From Photorhabdus akhurstii (GTDB lineage: Bacteria; Pseudomonadota; Gammaproteobacteria; Enterobacterales; Enterobacteriaceae), in assembly GCF_018448925.1 (NCBI RefSeq), contig NZ_RCWE01000014.1, forward strand, positions 49,147 to 113,146: a DNA stretch of 64,000 nucleotides. The letters are read 5' to 3'. Under the pieces are notes generated by a model. It saw nothing but the letters and a program-made list of their open reading frames with translations. It did not search any database and had not been told where the DNA came from. A program made the translations under genes and the position numbers. Below are positions 9,940 to 18,828 of the stretch, piece after piece. The number at the start of each line of letters is the position of its first letter. Position 1 is the first letter of the stretch.

Positions 9940-10701
9940 ATGGAACTCGCTATCAACACTCAAAACAAACTTAGAAAAGAAACCGGTTATTTTTTATCTC
10001 CACTATGGGAAGACGTTTTCTCTAAAGAGTTATTGGAGGAGCTTAATTCAAATATATTTCTGGTCGCTTGCCGCTCTGGACAGGTGGAGCAGAATTTATT
10101 AAGAAAATTTATGATCCAGCACCATCATTATTCACAATATTTTACCCGCTATCTCTGTTCATTGATGGGAGGTTTAGCAGACCAAAAAGATTTTGTGTTG
10201 CTTTCTCACAATTTGTTGGAAGAGCTAACAGGAACCGATGCTGCAAAGATATCTCATGCAGAGTTATATAAAAAGGCGATGGCAGCTATTAACGCTGTTC
10301 CTAAAAGTGATCCGATTCTTAACAGCACTCAGCAACTGATTGATGCTATGTTTCGCCACTGCCGCAGTGATGATTCTCTAAGAGGGCTTGCGGCACTGTG
10401 TTTAGGAGCTGAGGCGATTGTACCTTTGGTTTATGGCCCAATTTTGGATGCTTTGCAATTCATAAAGGCACCTGATGATGCATTGCATTTCTTTAGAATC
10501 CATGTTGAAGAAGATGAAGATCATGCCATTGCGATGAGGAAAATTATTGATCGGATGATTGAGGAGAAACCTTACCGGAGGGTGGATGTTATTGCAGTGG
10601 GTGAAGAAATGGTGCGTTTTCGCATTGCGATGCTTAATGAACTATATCAAAGCAATATTGGGGTAAATACAGATGTAACGCTTTTATCCGAATGTGATTG
10701 A
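9940..10701 (+). CDS. Haem-oxygenase-like diiron oxidase/oxygenase (HDO-type) protein
   Basis: About 253 residues, all-helical in appearance, of the haem-oxygenase-like / iron-containing redox enzyme group (TenA/PqqC/CADD fold). Candidate metal ligands are arranged as in diiron members: LLEELTGTDAAKISHAEL (Glu and, seven residues on, His), CLGAEAIVPLVYG (Glu), and FRIHVEEDEDHAIAM (His, Asp, His). I prefer the ATG at 9940 because AAAAGGG stands six bases before it; an in-frame ATG at 9919 would add seven residues. Known relatives cleave or desaturate amino acids or fatty acids or act in natural-product pathways. The substrate here is unknown. It is followed by a broken methyltransferase and a FAD hydroxylase. 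Confidence 0.75.
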   Translation: MELAINTQNKLRKETGYFLSPLWEDVFSKELLEELNSNIFLVACRSGQVEQNLLRKFMIQHHHYSQYFTRYLCSLMGGLADQKDFVLLSHNLLEELTGTDAAKISHAELYKKAMAAINAVPKSDPILNSTQQLIDAMFRHCRSDDSLRGLAALCLGAEAIVPLVYGPILDALQFIKAPDDALHFFRIHVEEDEDHAIAMRKIIDRMIEEKPYRRVDVIAVGEEMVRFRIAMLNELYQSNIGVNTDVTLLSECD

Positions 10702-11245
10702 GATACTTTGCGTCATAATGACATGTGCAGCAAAAGTACTTGATATGGTTTCTAGTGGTGAAATATCAGCATAAAGTGTTGATAGATATATTTATGGTGA
10801 AAGAAACAATACAAACGTTTGCGATCATATATAACGTAATAATTATTGGGTTGAATTCATATGATATCAAAAATAAAAAAAGAAATTAATCATTGACTAT
10901 TCTATTGAATGGAAAGTTAACTTTAAATGTAAATATTGTTGGACAACAAATTATGTAACTAATATTGGAAAAGTCTGAGAAGAAATACTATATTAGAGAA
11001 TGTGTGGTTGTTGTGAATAGCTTTGATCAAAATTCCTACGAGGACGATAAGTAAAGTTCTGAAACATAAGTTAAGGAGTATTTCTGCTAAAATTCTTGAT
11101 AAATATTAAAGAAATAAAAAAGTTTCATATAGGATTCTAAAAACCGCTAATTACATATCTAGTAATTAGAATTGATTATAAGTAAGGTAATATATTATGA
11201 ATTGAGTTTTTCATGAGAATGCTATTATCAAAGTTGTAAGAAAAA
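10702..11245. other. Intergenic region, no gene seen
   Basis: About 540 bp of AT-rich sequence after the diiron-oxygenase gene, with no frame that looks coding and no obvious terminator. It leads into the methyltransferase remnant and may hold decayed 5' sequence of that gene. Confidence 0.4.
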
Positions 11246-11695
11246 TTGATTCTTGTTGAATCTCCCGATGTTTCTGAGTTTGAACGTATGGAGCGGTTCT
11301 TTAACATTCACAAAGATGTGTTCCCACCAACTCATTTTCAGCCCACCGGTATTTTTACTAAGAATTTAAGCTGCCTCTTTTTTGGAATTAGGTTACAGCG
11401 TAAGAGTTATTGTTGCCATGATAGCATTAGAGGAATATTGTCCATTTGTTGCTTATGATATTGAAGAAACGATGAACTATACCTTGTTTAGTATAATGCG
11501 ACATAATTCGTTTCTGTGAGAAATGGCAATATATATGAAATATTAGAAAATAGTGAAAACTTTGATGCTATTTTTTTGAATTATAATCTTCCGTTTATTC
11601 TTGAAAGTGACTTTTTTCGAGAGGAAACTGATTATACGCTTAACAATCCAGAAGATATAACATATAAATGTTTTCTTAAGAAAGTAACAAAGTAA
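11246..11695 (+). pseudogene. Frameshifted SAM-dependent methyltransferase remnant
   Basis: Three successive frames join into one class I methyltransferase-like sequence. First comes an N-terminal part (VFPPTHFQPTGIFTKNL). After a shift near 11395 comes RVIVAMIALEEYCPFVAYDIEE, resembling motif I/II with an acidic residue after the second strand. After another shift near 11515 comes VRNGNIYEILENSENFDAIF, then LNYNLPFILESDFF (motif IV-like), ending at a TAA at 11693. The family call follows from this order of motifs. No single frame is long enough to give a working enzyme. It lies between two oxidoreductase genes, so a tailoring methyltransferase may have been lost from the cluster. Confidence 0.5.
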
Positions 11696-11908
11696 GTATC
11701 TCAATTGATAGGGAAAGAGGCTTGTGGGGGCTAGCTGTTAGGGAAATAAAATAATGTTTAATGAATAATTCATAAAGCATGATTATAACTATTTTTCTAT
11801 ATGAAGAGAGAAGAAAAGACGATAATTCAAAAACATACAAAAATTTTTAATTGATATCTTTGGCCTGAAATGTTTATTGCTATAAATCCTTATTAAGGAG
11901 AATATATT

Positions 11909-13576
11909 TTGACTTCGGAAAATATTTCTGTATCACCTGTTGCCATTGTTGGTGGTGGTCCCGTTGGCCTGATGTTGGCTTTATTCCTAGATTTATATGG
12001 TGTTCGTTCCGTTATCTTTAATTTGGAGGAAGAAACTCGATGGCAACCTAAAGGCACTACCCATAGTGCCCGTATTATGGAGCATTATCGTCGTGTAGGT
12101 ATATCTCAGTCTATTCGGTCATTAGGATTGCCAAAAGAGTTCCCTTTGGATTCGTCATATTTTACCAAGTTTAATGGGTGGGAACTTGCACGGATCTCCT
12201 TACCGTCGGAAATGCAGAAAATGGCTATGCGCGACAATGCGGCTTCGACAGATCAGGTACCAGAGCCCATATTACGTGTAAATCAAATGTATGCTGAACG
12301 GTTTTTGTTACAACATGCAAGGAGTTGTCCGAATATTACAATAAGATATGGTTGGCGTGTTAAAGATTTTATCCAGTATCAAGACAAAGTAAAACTTTAT
12401 GCGGAGCATGTTGATGGAAAATATGCTAATGAAGTCTGGCAGGCGGCATATATGGTTGGGTGCGATGGCGGGCAGAGCTTTGTTCGATCTAAGCTTGGTA
12501 TCGCATACGAAGGAACAGTTGAAGCTAAGGCAGGTTTTCTAACAGGTGGAATGGTTTCCAGCTATATCCGTGTTCCAGGAATTCATCAAGGATTATTACG
12601 AGACAAAAAATCCTTGATGTACCATATTATCTCACCTGGGAAGCATATGTTATTTATCTGCTTAGACGGTGAAGATGATTTTTTATTTGTGACCCAAAGT
12701 AAAGATGGGAAAGTTATCGATGATTCGGAAGTTATTCGCATAGCGCAGGCAGGAATCGGTTCAGATGTTGAGATATTAGTCCTTGGCAATACGATATGGA
12801 AAGGTGGTGTTGCTCTCGTTGCTAATAAATATTCTGAGGGTAGGGTATATTTAGCAGGCGATTCTATTCACTTATTTTCGCCTACTGGTGGTTTTGGCAT
12901 GCATACGGGGATCGACGATGCTAGCAATTTAGCCTGGAAAATTGTTGCGTCTATAAATGGTTGGGCGGGCAATGCGCTAATGGATTCTTATGAAAGCGAG
13001 CGTCGCCCAATTGCATTGAGAAATACTGCCGCTGCACGCTCTTATACCCGGCAGACAGCATCACTATATGTGCCTGAGAATCTGGAAGATGCGGATTCTG
13101 CGGGTGATTTGGCGCGTGAAAAAATTGGTATTGAGCTGAGTAATTTTCGCTGTCAATTTACTTCTATCGGTGTTGAACTTGGCGCCCGATATGATAGTTC
13201 TCCTCATATTATTAATAGCGATCCAGTACCGGATGATGATTGGCTTAATTATAAACCAAGTAGTGTACCTGGAGGGAGATTGCCGCACTTATGGCTTACA
13301 CCTATTCCTGGCGTCAGGGTATCTCTGTTCGATATTTTAGGTACCGGATTTAGTTTGCTGCGGATAGGATCTCATTTTCCAGATATATCTGAATTATTAG
13401 CTCAAGCATATCAACGTAAGATTCCGGTCAAGATTGTTGATCTTCCCGGTCATGATGCTTGGCAATTATATCAAACCAGGCTCCTATTAGTGCGCCCTGA
13501 CCAATATATTGCTTGGAGAGGTGATAAGGTTCCTGACAATATAGGTTCAATATTGGATAAAATTGTCGGCAGGTAA
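11909..13576 (+). CDS. FAD-dependent aromatic-ring hydroxylase (group A monooxygenase)
   Basis: A 555-residue flavoprotein of the phenol hydroxylase/TfdB/PgaE type. The N-terminal dinucleotide-binding motif is VAIVGGGPVGLMLALFLDLYG. The mid-protein DG motif is YMVGCDGGQSFVRSKLGI. The FAD-ribityl motif is GRVYLAGDSIHLFSP, followed by GGFGMHTGIDDASNLAWK. A thioredoxin-like C-terminal segment follows, as in larger family members. The start is the TTG at 11909, since AAGGAG lies eight bases before it and no better codon is near. Such enzymes use NAD(P)H and oxygen to hydroxylate phenolic or polyketide substrates; this substrate is unknown. With the cupin and the diiron protein it suggests oxidative tailoring or aromatic degradation. 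Confidence 0.88.
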   Translation: MTSENISVSPVAIVGGGPVGLMLALFLDLYGVRSVIFNLEEETRWQPKGTTHSARIMEHYRRVGISQSIRSLGLPKEFPLDSSYFTKFNGWELARISLPSEMQKMAMRDNAASTDQVPEPILRVNQMYAERFLLQHARSCPNITIRYGWRVKDFIQYQDKVKLYAEHVDGKYANEVWQAAYMVGCDGGQSFVRSKLGIAYEGTVEAKAGFLTGGMVSSYIRVPGIHQGLLRDKKSLMYHIISPGKHMLFICLDGEDDFLFVTQSKDGKVIDDSEVIRIAQAGIGSDVEILVLGNTIWKGGVALVANKYSEGRVYLAGDSIHLFSPTGGFGMHTGIDDASNLAWKIVASINGWAGNALMDSYESERRPIALRNTAAARSYTRQTASLYVPENLEDADSAGDLAREKIGIELSNFRCQFTSIGVELGARYDSSPHIINSDPVPDDDWLNYKPSSVPGGRLPHLWLTPIPGVRVSLFDILGTGFSLLRIGSHFPDISELLAQAYQRKIPVKIVDLPGHDAWQLYQTRLLLVRPDQYIAWRGDKVPDNIGSILDKIVGR

Positions 13577-13857
13577 CGGATCTTCTGGTAATGTCGATAG
13601 GACTAATATAATTGTCATAGCAAAGCATTGATGGTTATTTGGTGTGCATATAAAAAATTAGCGAACAATCGAAATATCATTGGGGTTTGGTGTTAGCGTA
13701 TTAAGAGAGGTGCGCCTGTGGAACGGGTGGTTGGGTGTATAGAACGATAATATAGTTCAACCATCACTGTTATTACGCAGAATAATATAGTTAATTTTAT
13801 TAAAAATATTTATCGGTAATTTTGATGGAATCTCTTGCACTTTTGTCAGAACTAATA

Positions 13858-13989
13858 GATATATACCCTAAAGATTTCAAGATGCATCGCGACGGCAAGG
13901 GAGTGAATCCCCGGGAGCATAGATAACTATGTGACTGGGGTGAGCGAGTGCAGCCAACAAAGAGGCAACTTGAAAGATAACGGATATAT
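13858..13989. repeat. ERIC (enterobacterial repetitive intergenic consensus) element
   Basis: About 130 bp with the ERIC hallmarks: GTGAATCCCCGGGAGC, GTGACTGGGGTGAGCGAG, CAGCCAAC and CTTGAAAG. Terminal arms are complementary (ATATACCCTAAAGATTTCAAG on the left; CTTGAAAGATAACGGATATA on the right, imperfect). It sits alone in the 545-bp gap between the FAD hydroxylase and the cupin gene. No target duplication was apparent by eye. Confidence 0.85.
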
Positions 13990-14121
13990 AACATGGTATT
14001 GCCAGGATAATTAGGGAGCATAGGCAGAAATGGTGCCTAAGATATTTGTAAGATGAAATATTTTGGGTGTTATTTCAGAATGCAAATTTTACAATAAACT
14101 ACAATATTGGAGGTAATTATA

Positions 14122-14571
14122 GTGAAAGAAACGTTTTTCTCATCTGGAGACTTTGGCAAAGTTCCCGGAGAATTAATTGAAGATAAGCCTGCTAAATTGA
14201 TTCATGAAGATGTATTGAATTCTGAATTGAGTCAAGATTTGAGTTTCTCAAATGAAAGGCGCCATAAAGTGGCTATGGTTAATTTACCCAGTAAAGTTCT
14301 CAGTATGACTCTGGGAGGATTACAACCTGGACAATCAACCCGTAAACATAGACACAGTTATGAAACCATAATATATATTGTTGATGGTGAAGGGTATTCA
14401 CTCATTGGTGAACAACATGTTTCATGGAAAGCCGGTGATGCGATATATGTGCCTGTGTGGGCATGGCATCAACATGTTAACAGTAGTGCTATTGATGAAG
14501 TATTCTATATTGCATGTGAAAATGCGCCAATGTTGCAAAACTTAGGTCTTGCTGTTCGTGAAGAGCTTTAA
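14122..14571 (+). CDS. Cupin-domain protein
   Basis: About 149 residues, a single beta-barrel cupin. Motif 1 is GGLQPGQSTRKHRHSYETIIYIVDGEG, giving the H-x-H...E metal-ligand set. Motif 2 is KAGDAIYVPVWAWHQHVN with the final His. The start is the GTG at 14122 with GGAGG eight bases upstream; the upstream in-frame TTG at 14107 overlaps that ribosome-binding site and is unlikely. It resembles the small cupins (ring-cleaving dioxygenase-like or isomerase-like) that accompany aromatic hydroxylases. It has its own terminator. Whether it is an enzyme or a binding protein cannot be told. Confidence 0.8.
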   Translation: MKETFFSSGDFGKVPGELIEDKPAKLIHEDVLNSELSQDLSFSNERRHKVAMVNLPSKVLSMTLGGLQPGQSTRKHRHSYETIIYIVDGEGYSLIGEQHVSWKAGDAIYVPVWAWHQHVNSSAIDEVFYIACENAPMLQNLGLAVREEL

Positions 14572-14624
14572 ATTCAAGTAAATATAGGTTGTATAGATTG
14601 TACTTAAAAACAGATAATGATTTA

Positions 14625-14662
14625 ACCGGGATAAAAGCTTATTAGCAATATCCCGGTATTTT
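14625..14662 (+). terminator. Terminator after the cupin gene
   Basis: The arms ACCGGGATA (14625-14633) and TATCCCGGT (14649-14657) pair perfectly over 9 bp and are followed by ATTTTAT. Confidence 0.75.
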
Positions 14663-14828
14663 ATATGTATTAATTTTCTCTAATTTAATTCTGAGAAAAA
14701 TAGGGATTTCACCTCAATTACTGAGTTTTTATTAAATTGAATCCGGATTGTTTAACTATTGTCTATAATATAAAAAATCACAACTGATAGTTTATTTTTT
14801 TAAATATTATCATTGATAAATAATTTTA

Positions 14829-14872
14829 CATCTATTTTAGTTGGAAAATAGATGTATTAATCAATCTATTTT
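14829..14872. promoter_or_regulatory. Triple half-site palindrome upstream of the chitobiase gene (candidate NagC operator)
   Basis: CATCTATTTT (14829-14838), spacer AGTTGG, then AAAATAGATG (14845-14854) form a perfect 10-bp inverted repeat. A third half site, ATCTATTTT, follows at 14864-14872. The core TATTTT-AGTTGG-AAAATA closely matches the nagE operator candidate at 4141-4161. It lies about 425-465 bp upstream of chb in an otherwise empty AT-rich stretch (14663-15295). NagC is known to control chitobiose genes in enterobacteria; applying that here is inference. Confidence 0.45.
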
Positions 14873-15295
14873 TTAGTACGTTTTTCATATTGTTAATCTT
14901 TCGATTTTGTATTATTTTTTATTTTTATATCAATGATGTATATAACTTACCTCGTGTTTCTTTGTAATGTGTTCTCTGTCATGTTTTACAAAAAATTTCT
15001 TTTTTTTCATTGATAATTCATGATGTGAAAAATAGTCTTTATAGATGTTGATTAAGTGATTTTAATTTTCTTTCTTAATGTAAGGTTTTTTATTTTATAA
15101 ATCGATTTACATTTTTAGCAGTAATTTTATGGTTACATATGTGCAAGATTGGCATTTATTTTTCCAAAGTGAGAAAGAGATTAAATTCAACGTCATCAAG
15201 TCATTTATTGTCTTCTCATGGCTCGTTGTTGTTGCTCTTAGTGTTTCTGAGCAGCGGCTTACCTTACATAACTTTTGTGTTTGAAAGAGGTAATA

Positions 15296-17971
15296 ATGAA
15301 GAAATTTAAATTGCATACATTAGCAGCACTGACTGCAACAGTTGGACTTATAGGCTCTGTATATGCTTCCCAAACAGCTCAACAAGTGGTTGATGCACTG
15401 AGTCAATTAAAAGTTAATTATAAGGTTGTTGATAATCAGGCGGGAGATCACGGCGTTAACTGTGCGGTACTGGGGGCAGATTGGGCTAAATGTAATCGAG
15501 TGGATATTACTTTAACCAATGGTAGTCAGGCGATTGACTCTTCTGACTGGGCGATTTATTTCCACAGTATCCGCCAGGTTCTGAGTGTGGATAATGAACA
15601 GTTCAAAATCACACGTATCACGGGCGATTTACATAGACTGGAGCCAACCGAAAAATTCACCGGCATTAAAGTTAATGAGCAGGTAAAACTGCCGCTTATT
15701 GGAGAATACTGGCAGATTTACAGTACTGATTTTCTGCCCCGCTGGTATGCAACGTCGGGTGACGCGAAACCTAAAGTACTTGTTAATACGGATACAGAAG
15801 ATCTGAGCCAATTTTTATCTGCTTTTACCGGCGATCAGTGGAAACGCACGCAGACAGATAACAATATTCTGATGACGCCTGAAAATCGTTATATGAAAAA
15901 CTTGCAGGTCAAAAAGGTTGGATCAGAAAAATTGCGTGGGCAAATTATCCCGACACCAAAAGAGGTTCAGATTTTTACCGAGGATGTTGATTTATCTGGC
16001 GGAGTGAGACTGGAATTAGGTGGTTTAAATGACGAGGCAGTTATTCTTGTCAGAAAACGTTTTACTGATCAAGGAATTAAATTAGAGAATAGTGGTTATC
16101 CCGTTGCGACCCAAATTGTCTCTTCAGATTTTACTGGTGATTGGCAGGTTAAAGGGGCTTACCGTCTGAATATTACCCAGAATGGGGCTCAAATTGTTGC
16201 TTTTGACCAATCTGGGGTGTTTTACGGCCTTCAATCTCTGTTGTCATTAATTCCTGTTGATGGCGATAGGAAGATTGCTACTTTGGCGGCAAAAGATGCC
16301 CCCCGCTTTGAATATCGTGGGGTTCTCCTTGATGTAGGGCGTAATTTTCACAGTAAACAGGCTGTTCTGCGTTTGCTTGACCAAATGGCAAGTTACAAGT
16401 TGAATAAATTCCATATTCATCTGACTGATGATGAAGGTTGGCGTTTGGAAATTCCTGGATTACCTGAGTTGACGGAAGTCGGCAGCCAGCGGTGTCATGA
16501 TTTAAGTGAAACTCAATGTTTGTTGCCACAACTGGGTTCAGGTCCTGATAACAACAACATGGGCAGCGGGTATTTCAGTCGTCAAGACTATATTGATATT
16601 CTGAAATATGCCAAAGCGCGTTATATCGATGTTATTCCTGAAATTGATATGCCAGCCCATGCTCGTGCCGCCGTTGTTTCTATGGAAGCCCGTTATAAGA
16701 AATTGATCGCTCAGGGGAATGTGAAAGGAGCGAATGAGTATCGTTTGCTGGACCCAGCGGATACCACCAGAGCAACCTCTGTTCAGCTCTATGATCGTCG
16801 CAGTTATTTAAATCCGTGTATGGATTCTTCAAAACGGTTTGTTGAGAAAGTCATAGGTGAAATTGCCGCTATGCATAAAGCTGCTGGCTCACCATTGGAG
16901 ACCTGGCATTTCGGCGGAGATGAGGCGAAGAATATCCGTTTGGGAGACGGATTCCAGGATAAAAATGGTCCTATCGTACCGGGTAAGGGCATCATCGATA
17001 AAAGTGCGGAAGATAAACCGTGGTCTAAATCTCAGGTTTGTCAGAAGTTGATAGAACAGGGTGTTGTGAAAGATATTGATCATATTGCCAGTTATTTCGC
17101 AATTGAAGTAAGCAAAATTGTGAACGCTAATGGTATCGAGAGGATGCAGGCGTGGCAGGATGGTTTAAAACATGCCGGCAGTGCTAAAGAGTTTGCCACT
17201 AAACGTGTTGGAGTGAATTTCTGGGATACTCTCTACGATGGCGGTTTTGATTCAGTCAATGATTGGGCAAATAAGGGCTATGAAGTGGTGATATCTAATC
17301 CAGATTATATTTATCTGGATATGCCATATGAAGTTCATCCACAGGAGCGTGGCTATTATTGGGCGGCCCGTTTTAACGATGAAGCTAAGATCTTTAGTTT
17401 TGCGCCTAATAACATGCCACAAAATGCTGAAACTTCCGTTGACCGTGATGGTAATGCATTCCGTGCGAAAAGTGATAAACCGTGGCCGGGCGCTTATGGG
17501 CTTTCAGGTCAAGGATGGAGTGAAACGGTTCGTACTGATGAGCAGATGGAATATATGATTTATCCGCGCTTGTTGCCGCTGGCAGAACGAGCATGGCACC
17601 GGGCCGGTTGGGAGCTGGATTATGTTCCGGGTCAGACATATAAGCGGGGAGAAACGTATAAAGTCGATATAGATGCGCTTAATCGTGACTGGGCCAGGTT
17701 CGCTAATCTGATAGGGCAACGTGAACTGAGTAAACTGGATAAAGCAGGTATTGCTTACCGTCTACCGGTTCCGGGGGCTAAGGTAAAACGTGGCATTTTG
17801 CGGGCTAATGTTGCTCTGCCTGGATTGGTCATTCAGTATTCGACTGATGGCGGTCGTAACTGGGAAGTTTATAACAACCATAAACGCCCAAGAGTGAGAG
17901 GTGATGTGTTAATCCGTTCTGTCAGCCCGGATGGTAAACGTTACAGCCGAATTGATAACGTAAAGGCATGA
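15296..17971 (+). CDS. chb: Exported chitobiase (GH20 beta-N-acetylhexosaminidase)
   Basis: About 891 residues. A signal peptide opens the protein (MKKFKLHTLAALTATVGLIGSVYA, cut before SQTAQQ), so it acts in the periplasm or outside. Domains in order: N-terminal CHB_HEX carbohydrate-binding-like domain (about 30-190), GH20b domain (about 210-330), GH20 TIM barrel (about 335-800) with the acid/base motif HFGGDE giving Asp542-Glu543, and a C-terminal immunoglobulin-like domain (LVIQYSTDGGRNWEVYN). The layout matches Serratia chitobiase. It releases GlcNAc from chitobiose, feeding nagE/nagBA. The ATG at 15296 has AGAGG five bases before it; the track's earlier GTG is not needed. Confidence 0.95.
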   Translation: MKKFKLHTLAALTATVGLIGSVYASQTAQQVVDALSQLKVNYKVVDNQAGDHGVNCAVLGADWAKCNRVDITLTNGSQAIDSSDWAIYFHSIRQVLSVDNEQFKITRITGDLHRLEPTEKFTGIKVNEQVKLPLIGEYWQIYSTDFLPRWYATSGDAKPKVLVNTDTEDLSQFLSAFTGDQWKRTQTDNNILMTPENRYMKNLQVKKVGSEKLRGQIIPTPKEVQIFTEDVDLSGGVRLELGGLNDEAVILVRKRFTDQGIKLENSGYPVATQIVSSDFTGDWQVKGAYRLNITQNGAQIVAFDQSGVFYGLQSLLSLIPVDGDRKIATLAAKDAPRFEYRGVLLDVGRNFHSKQAVLRLLDQMASYKLNKFHIHLTDDEGWRLEIPGLPELTEVGSQRCHDLSETQCLLPQLGSGPDNNNMGSGYFSRQDYIDILKYAKARYIDVIPEIDMPAHARAAVVSMEARYKKLIAQGNVKGANEYRLLDPADTTRATSVQLYDRRSYLNPCMDSSKRFVEKVIGEIAAMHKAAGSPLETWHFGGDEAKNIRLGDGFQDKNGPIVPGKGIIDKSAEDKPWSKSQVCQKLIEQGVVKDIDHIASYFAIEVSKIVNANGIERMQAWQDGLKHAGSAKEFATKRVGVNFWDTLYDGGFDSVNDWANKGYEVVISNPDYIYLDMPYEVHPQERGYYWAARFNDEAKIFSFAPNNMPQNAETSVDRDGNAFRAKSDKPWPGAYGLSGQGWSETVRTDEQMEYMIYPRLLPLAERAWHRAGWELDYVPGQTYKRGETYKVDIDALNRDWARFANLIGQRELSKLDKAGIAYRLPVPGAKVKRGILRANVALPGLVIQYSTDGGRNWEVYNNHKRPRVRGDVLIRSVSPDGKRYSRIDNVKA

Positions 17972-17985
17972 TAATGTTGTAGCAA

Positions 17986-18009
17986 GAGGGGAACCCTGAT
18001 GGGTTCCTC
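17986..18009 (+). terminator. Hairpin after chb (weak terminator or small palindromic repeat)
   Basis: GAGG(GG)AACCC at 17986-17996 pairs with GGGTTCCTC at 18001-18009 around a TGAT loop, 15 nt after the chb stop. There is no T run. A near copy lies at 18771-18792 downstream of yafQ, so this may be a short mobile palindrome as well as a terminator. Confidence 0.5.
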
Positions 18010-18144
18010 AATCTACAGATTCAGAGGAAAATGGGTAAATTGGATAAACTACAGTTATATCTATGACGTTAGTTATGTAAAAATTTTTCAATAGATGAAA
18101 CTCAATTACCTCTTCATGTATTGAGCGAAAGTTGATTATAGACA

Positions 18145-18184
18145 CTCATTGAATTACAGTTGCATTACAATGTAATTCAATGAG
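18145..18184. promoter_or_regulatory. Operator palindrome of the dinJ-yafQ operon
   Basis: A perfect 14-bp inverted repeat (CTCATTGAATTACA at 18145-18158 and its complement at 18171-18184) with a 12-nt centre, ending 9 bp before the antitoxin start. DinJ-type antitoxins bind such dyads to repress their own operon. Confidence 0.7.
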
Positions 18185-18193
18185 AGATCTTAT

Positions 18194-18457
18194 ATGGCTA
18201 CAAACCAATTAGTACAAACCCGTATAGATGGAGAGATTAAGACAGAGGCGGCTGCCGTTCTGGCTGCTATGGGTTTGACTGTATCAGATGCCGTTCGCAT
18301 GATGTTAACGCGGGTAGCAAGAGAAAAAGTGTTACCTTTTGAGCCGTTGGTACCAAATGAGACAACAATAGCTGCAATGAAAGAAGCTCGCAAAGGTTGC
18401 GGTAAATCATTTTCCACTGTAAAAGATTTAATGGCCGATCTTAATGCGGACGATTGA
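18194..18457 (+). CDS. dinJ: Antitoxin of the RelB/DinJ family
   Basis: 87 residues. The N-terminal ribbon-helix-helix (NQLVQTRIDGEIKTEAAAVLAAMGLTVSDAVRMMLTRVAREKVLPF) is typical of DinJ and would bind the palindrome just upstream. The C-terminal tail (GKSFSTVKDLMADLNADD) is the toxin-binding part. The last 14 nt overlap the toxin gene, giving coupled translation. The cognate toxin is the downstream YafQ homologue. Confidence 0.93.
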   Translation: MATNQLVQTRIDGEIKTEAAAVLAAMGLTVSDAVRMMLTRVAREKVLPFEPLVPNETTIAAMKEARKGCGKSFSTVKDLMADLNADD

Positions 18458-18725
18458 CTACGCAAGCCAATTTAAGCGAGATTACAAGAGAGAAAAGAAA
18501 GGTCGGCATCGTGAAGTTCTTGATGACGTACTGATGCTGGTGACTGAATTATTGGCTTCTGATAGTTTGCTAGAGCCGAAATATTGCGATCATGCTCTTT
18601 CTGGTGATTGGAAGGATTTTCGAGATTGTCATATCAAGCCTGACTTGATACTGATTTATCAGAAACCCGATGCGGACACATTGTGCCTTGTCCGTCTTGG
18701 CTCTCACTCAGAGCTTGGCTTATAG
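18444..18725 (+). CDS. yafQ: mRNA interferase toxin of the YafQ family
   Basis: 93 residues of the RelE superfamily. The DHALSGDWKDFRDCHIKPDLILIY segment matches the YafQ core, with the two conserved histidines, and the C-terminal GSHSEL supplies His88, equivalent to the catalytic His87 of E. coli YafQ. The aromatic residue that ends E. coli YafQ (Phe91) is not kept (GL here). The family cleaves translating mRNA at the ribosome, leading to growth arrest, and is neutralised by DinJ. Its start ATG lies inside the dinJ coding end. Confidence 0.92.
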   Translation: MRTIDYASQFKRDYKREKKGRHREVLDDVLMLVTELLASDSLLEPKYCDHALSGDWKDFRDCHIKPDLILIYQKPDADTLCLVRLGSHSELGL

Positions 18726-18770
18726 CTCATCTTTGACAGACCTGAATCAGCTTGAAATATAGCCCCTTTT

Positions 18771-18792
18771 GGGGAACCCTGGCGGGTTCCCC
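18771..18792. repeat. Short palindromic element between yafQ and fur
   Basis: GGGGAACCC (18771-18779) and GGGTTCCCC (18784-18792) form a perfect 9-bp stem with a TGGC loop, between two converging genes. It can act as a bidirectional terminator, although T runs are lacking. It closely resembles the hairpin after chb at 17986-18009. Confidence 0.55.
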
Positions 18793-18828
18793 TCTAGGTA
18801 GATAAAAAATTAGCGGTTCAGGCGTGAA

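Noticed and set aside
11246-11458. Independent 70-residue gene starting with TTG
   Set aside because: It lacks a ribosome site and continues by homology in another frame, so it was treated as the first part of the methyltransferase remnant.
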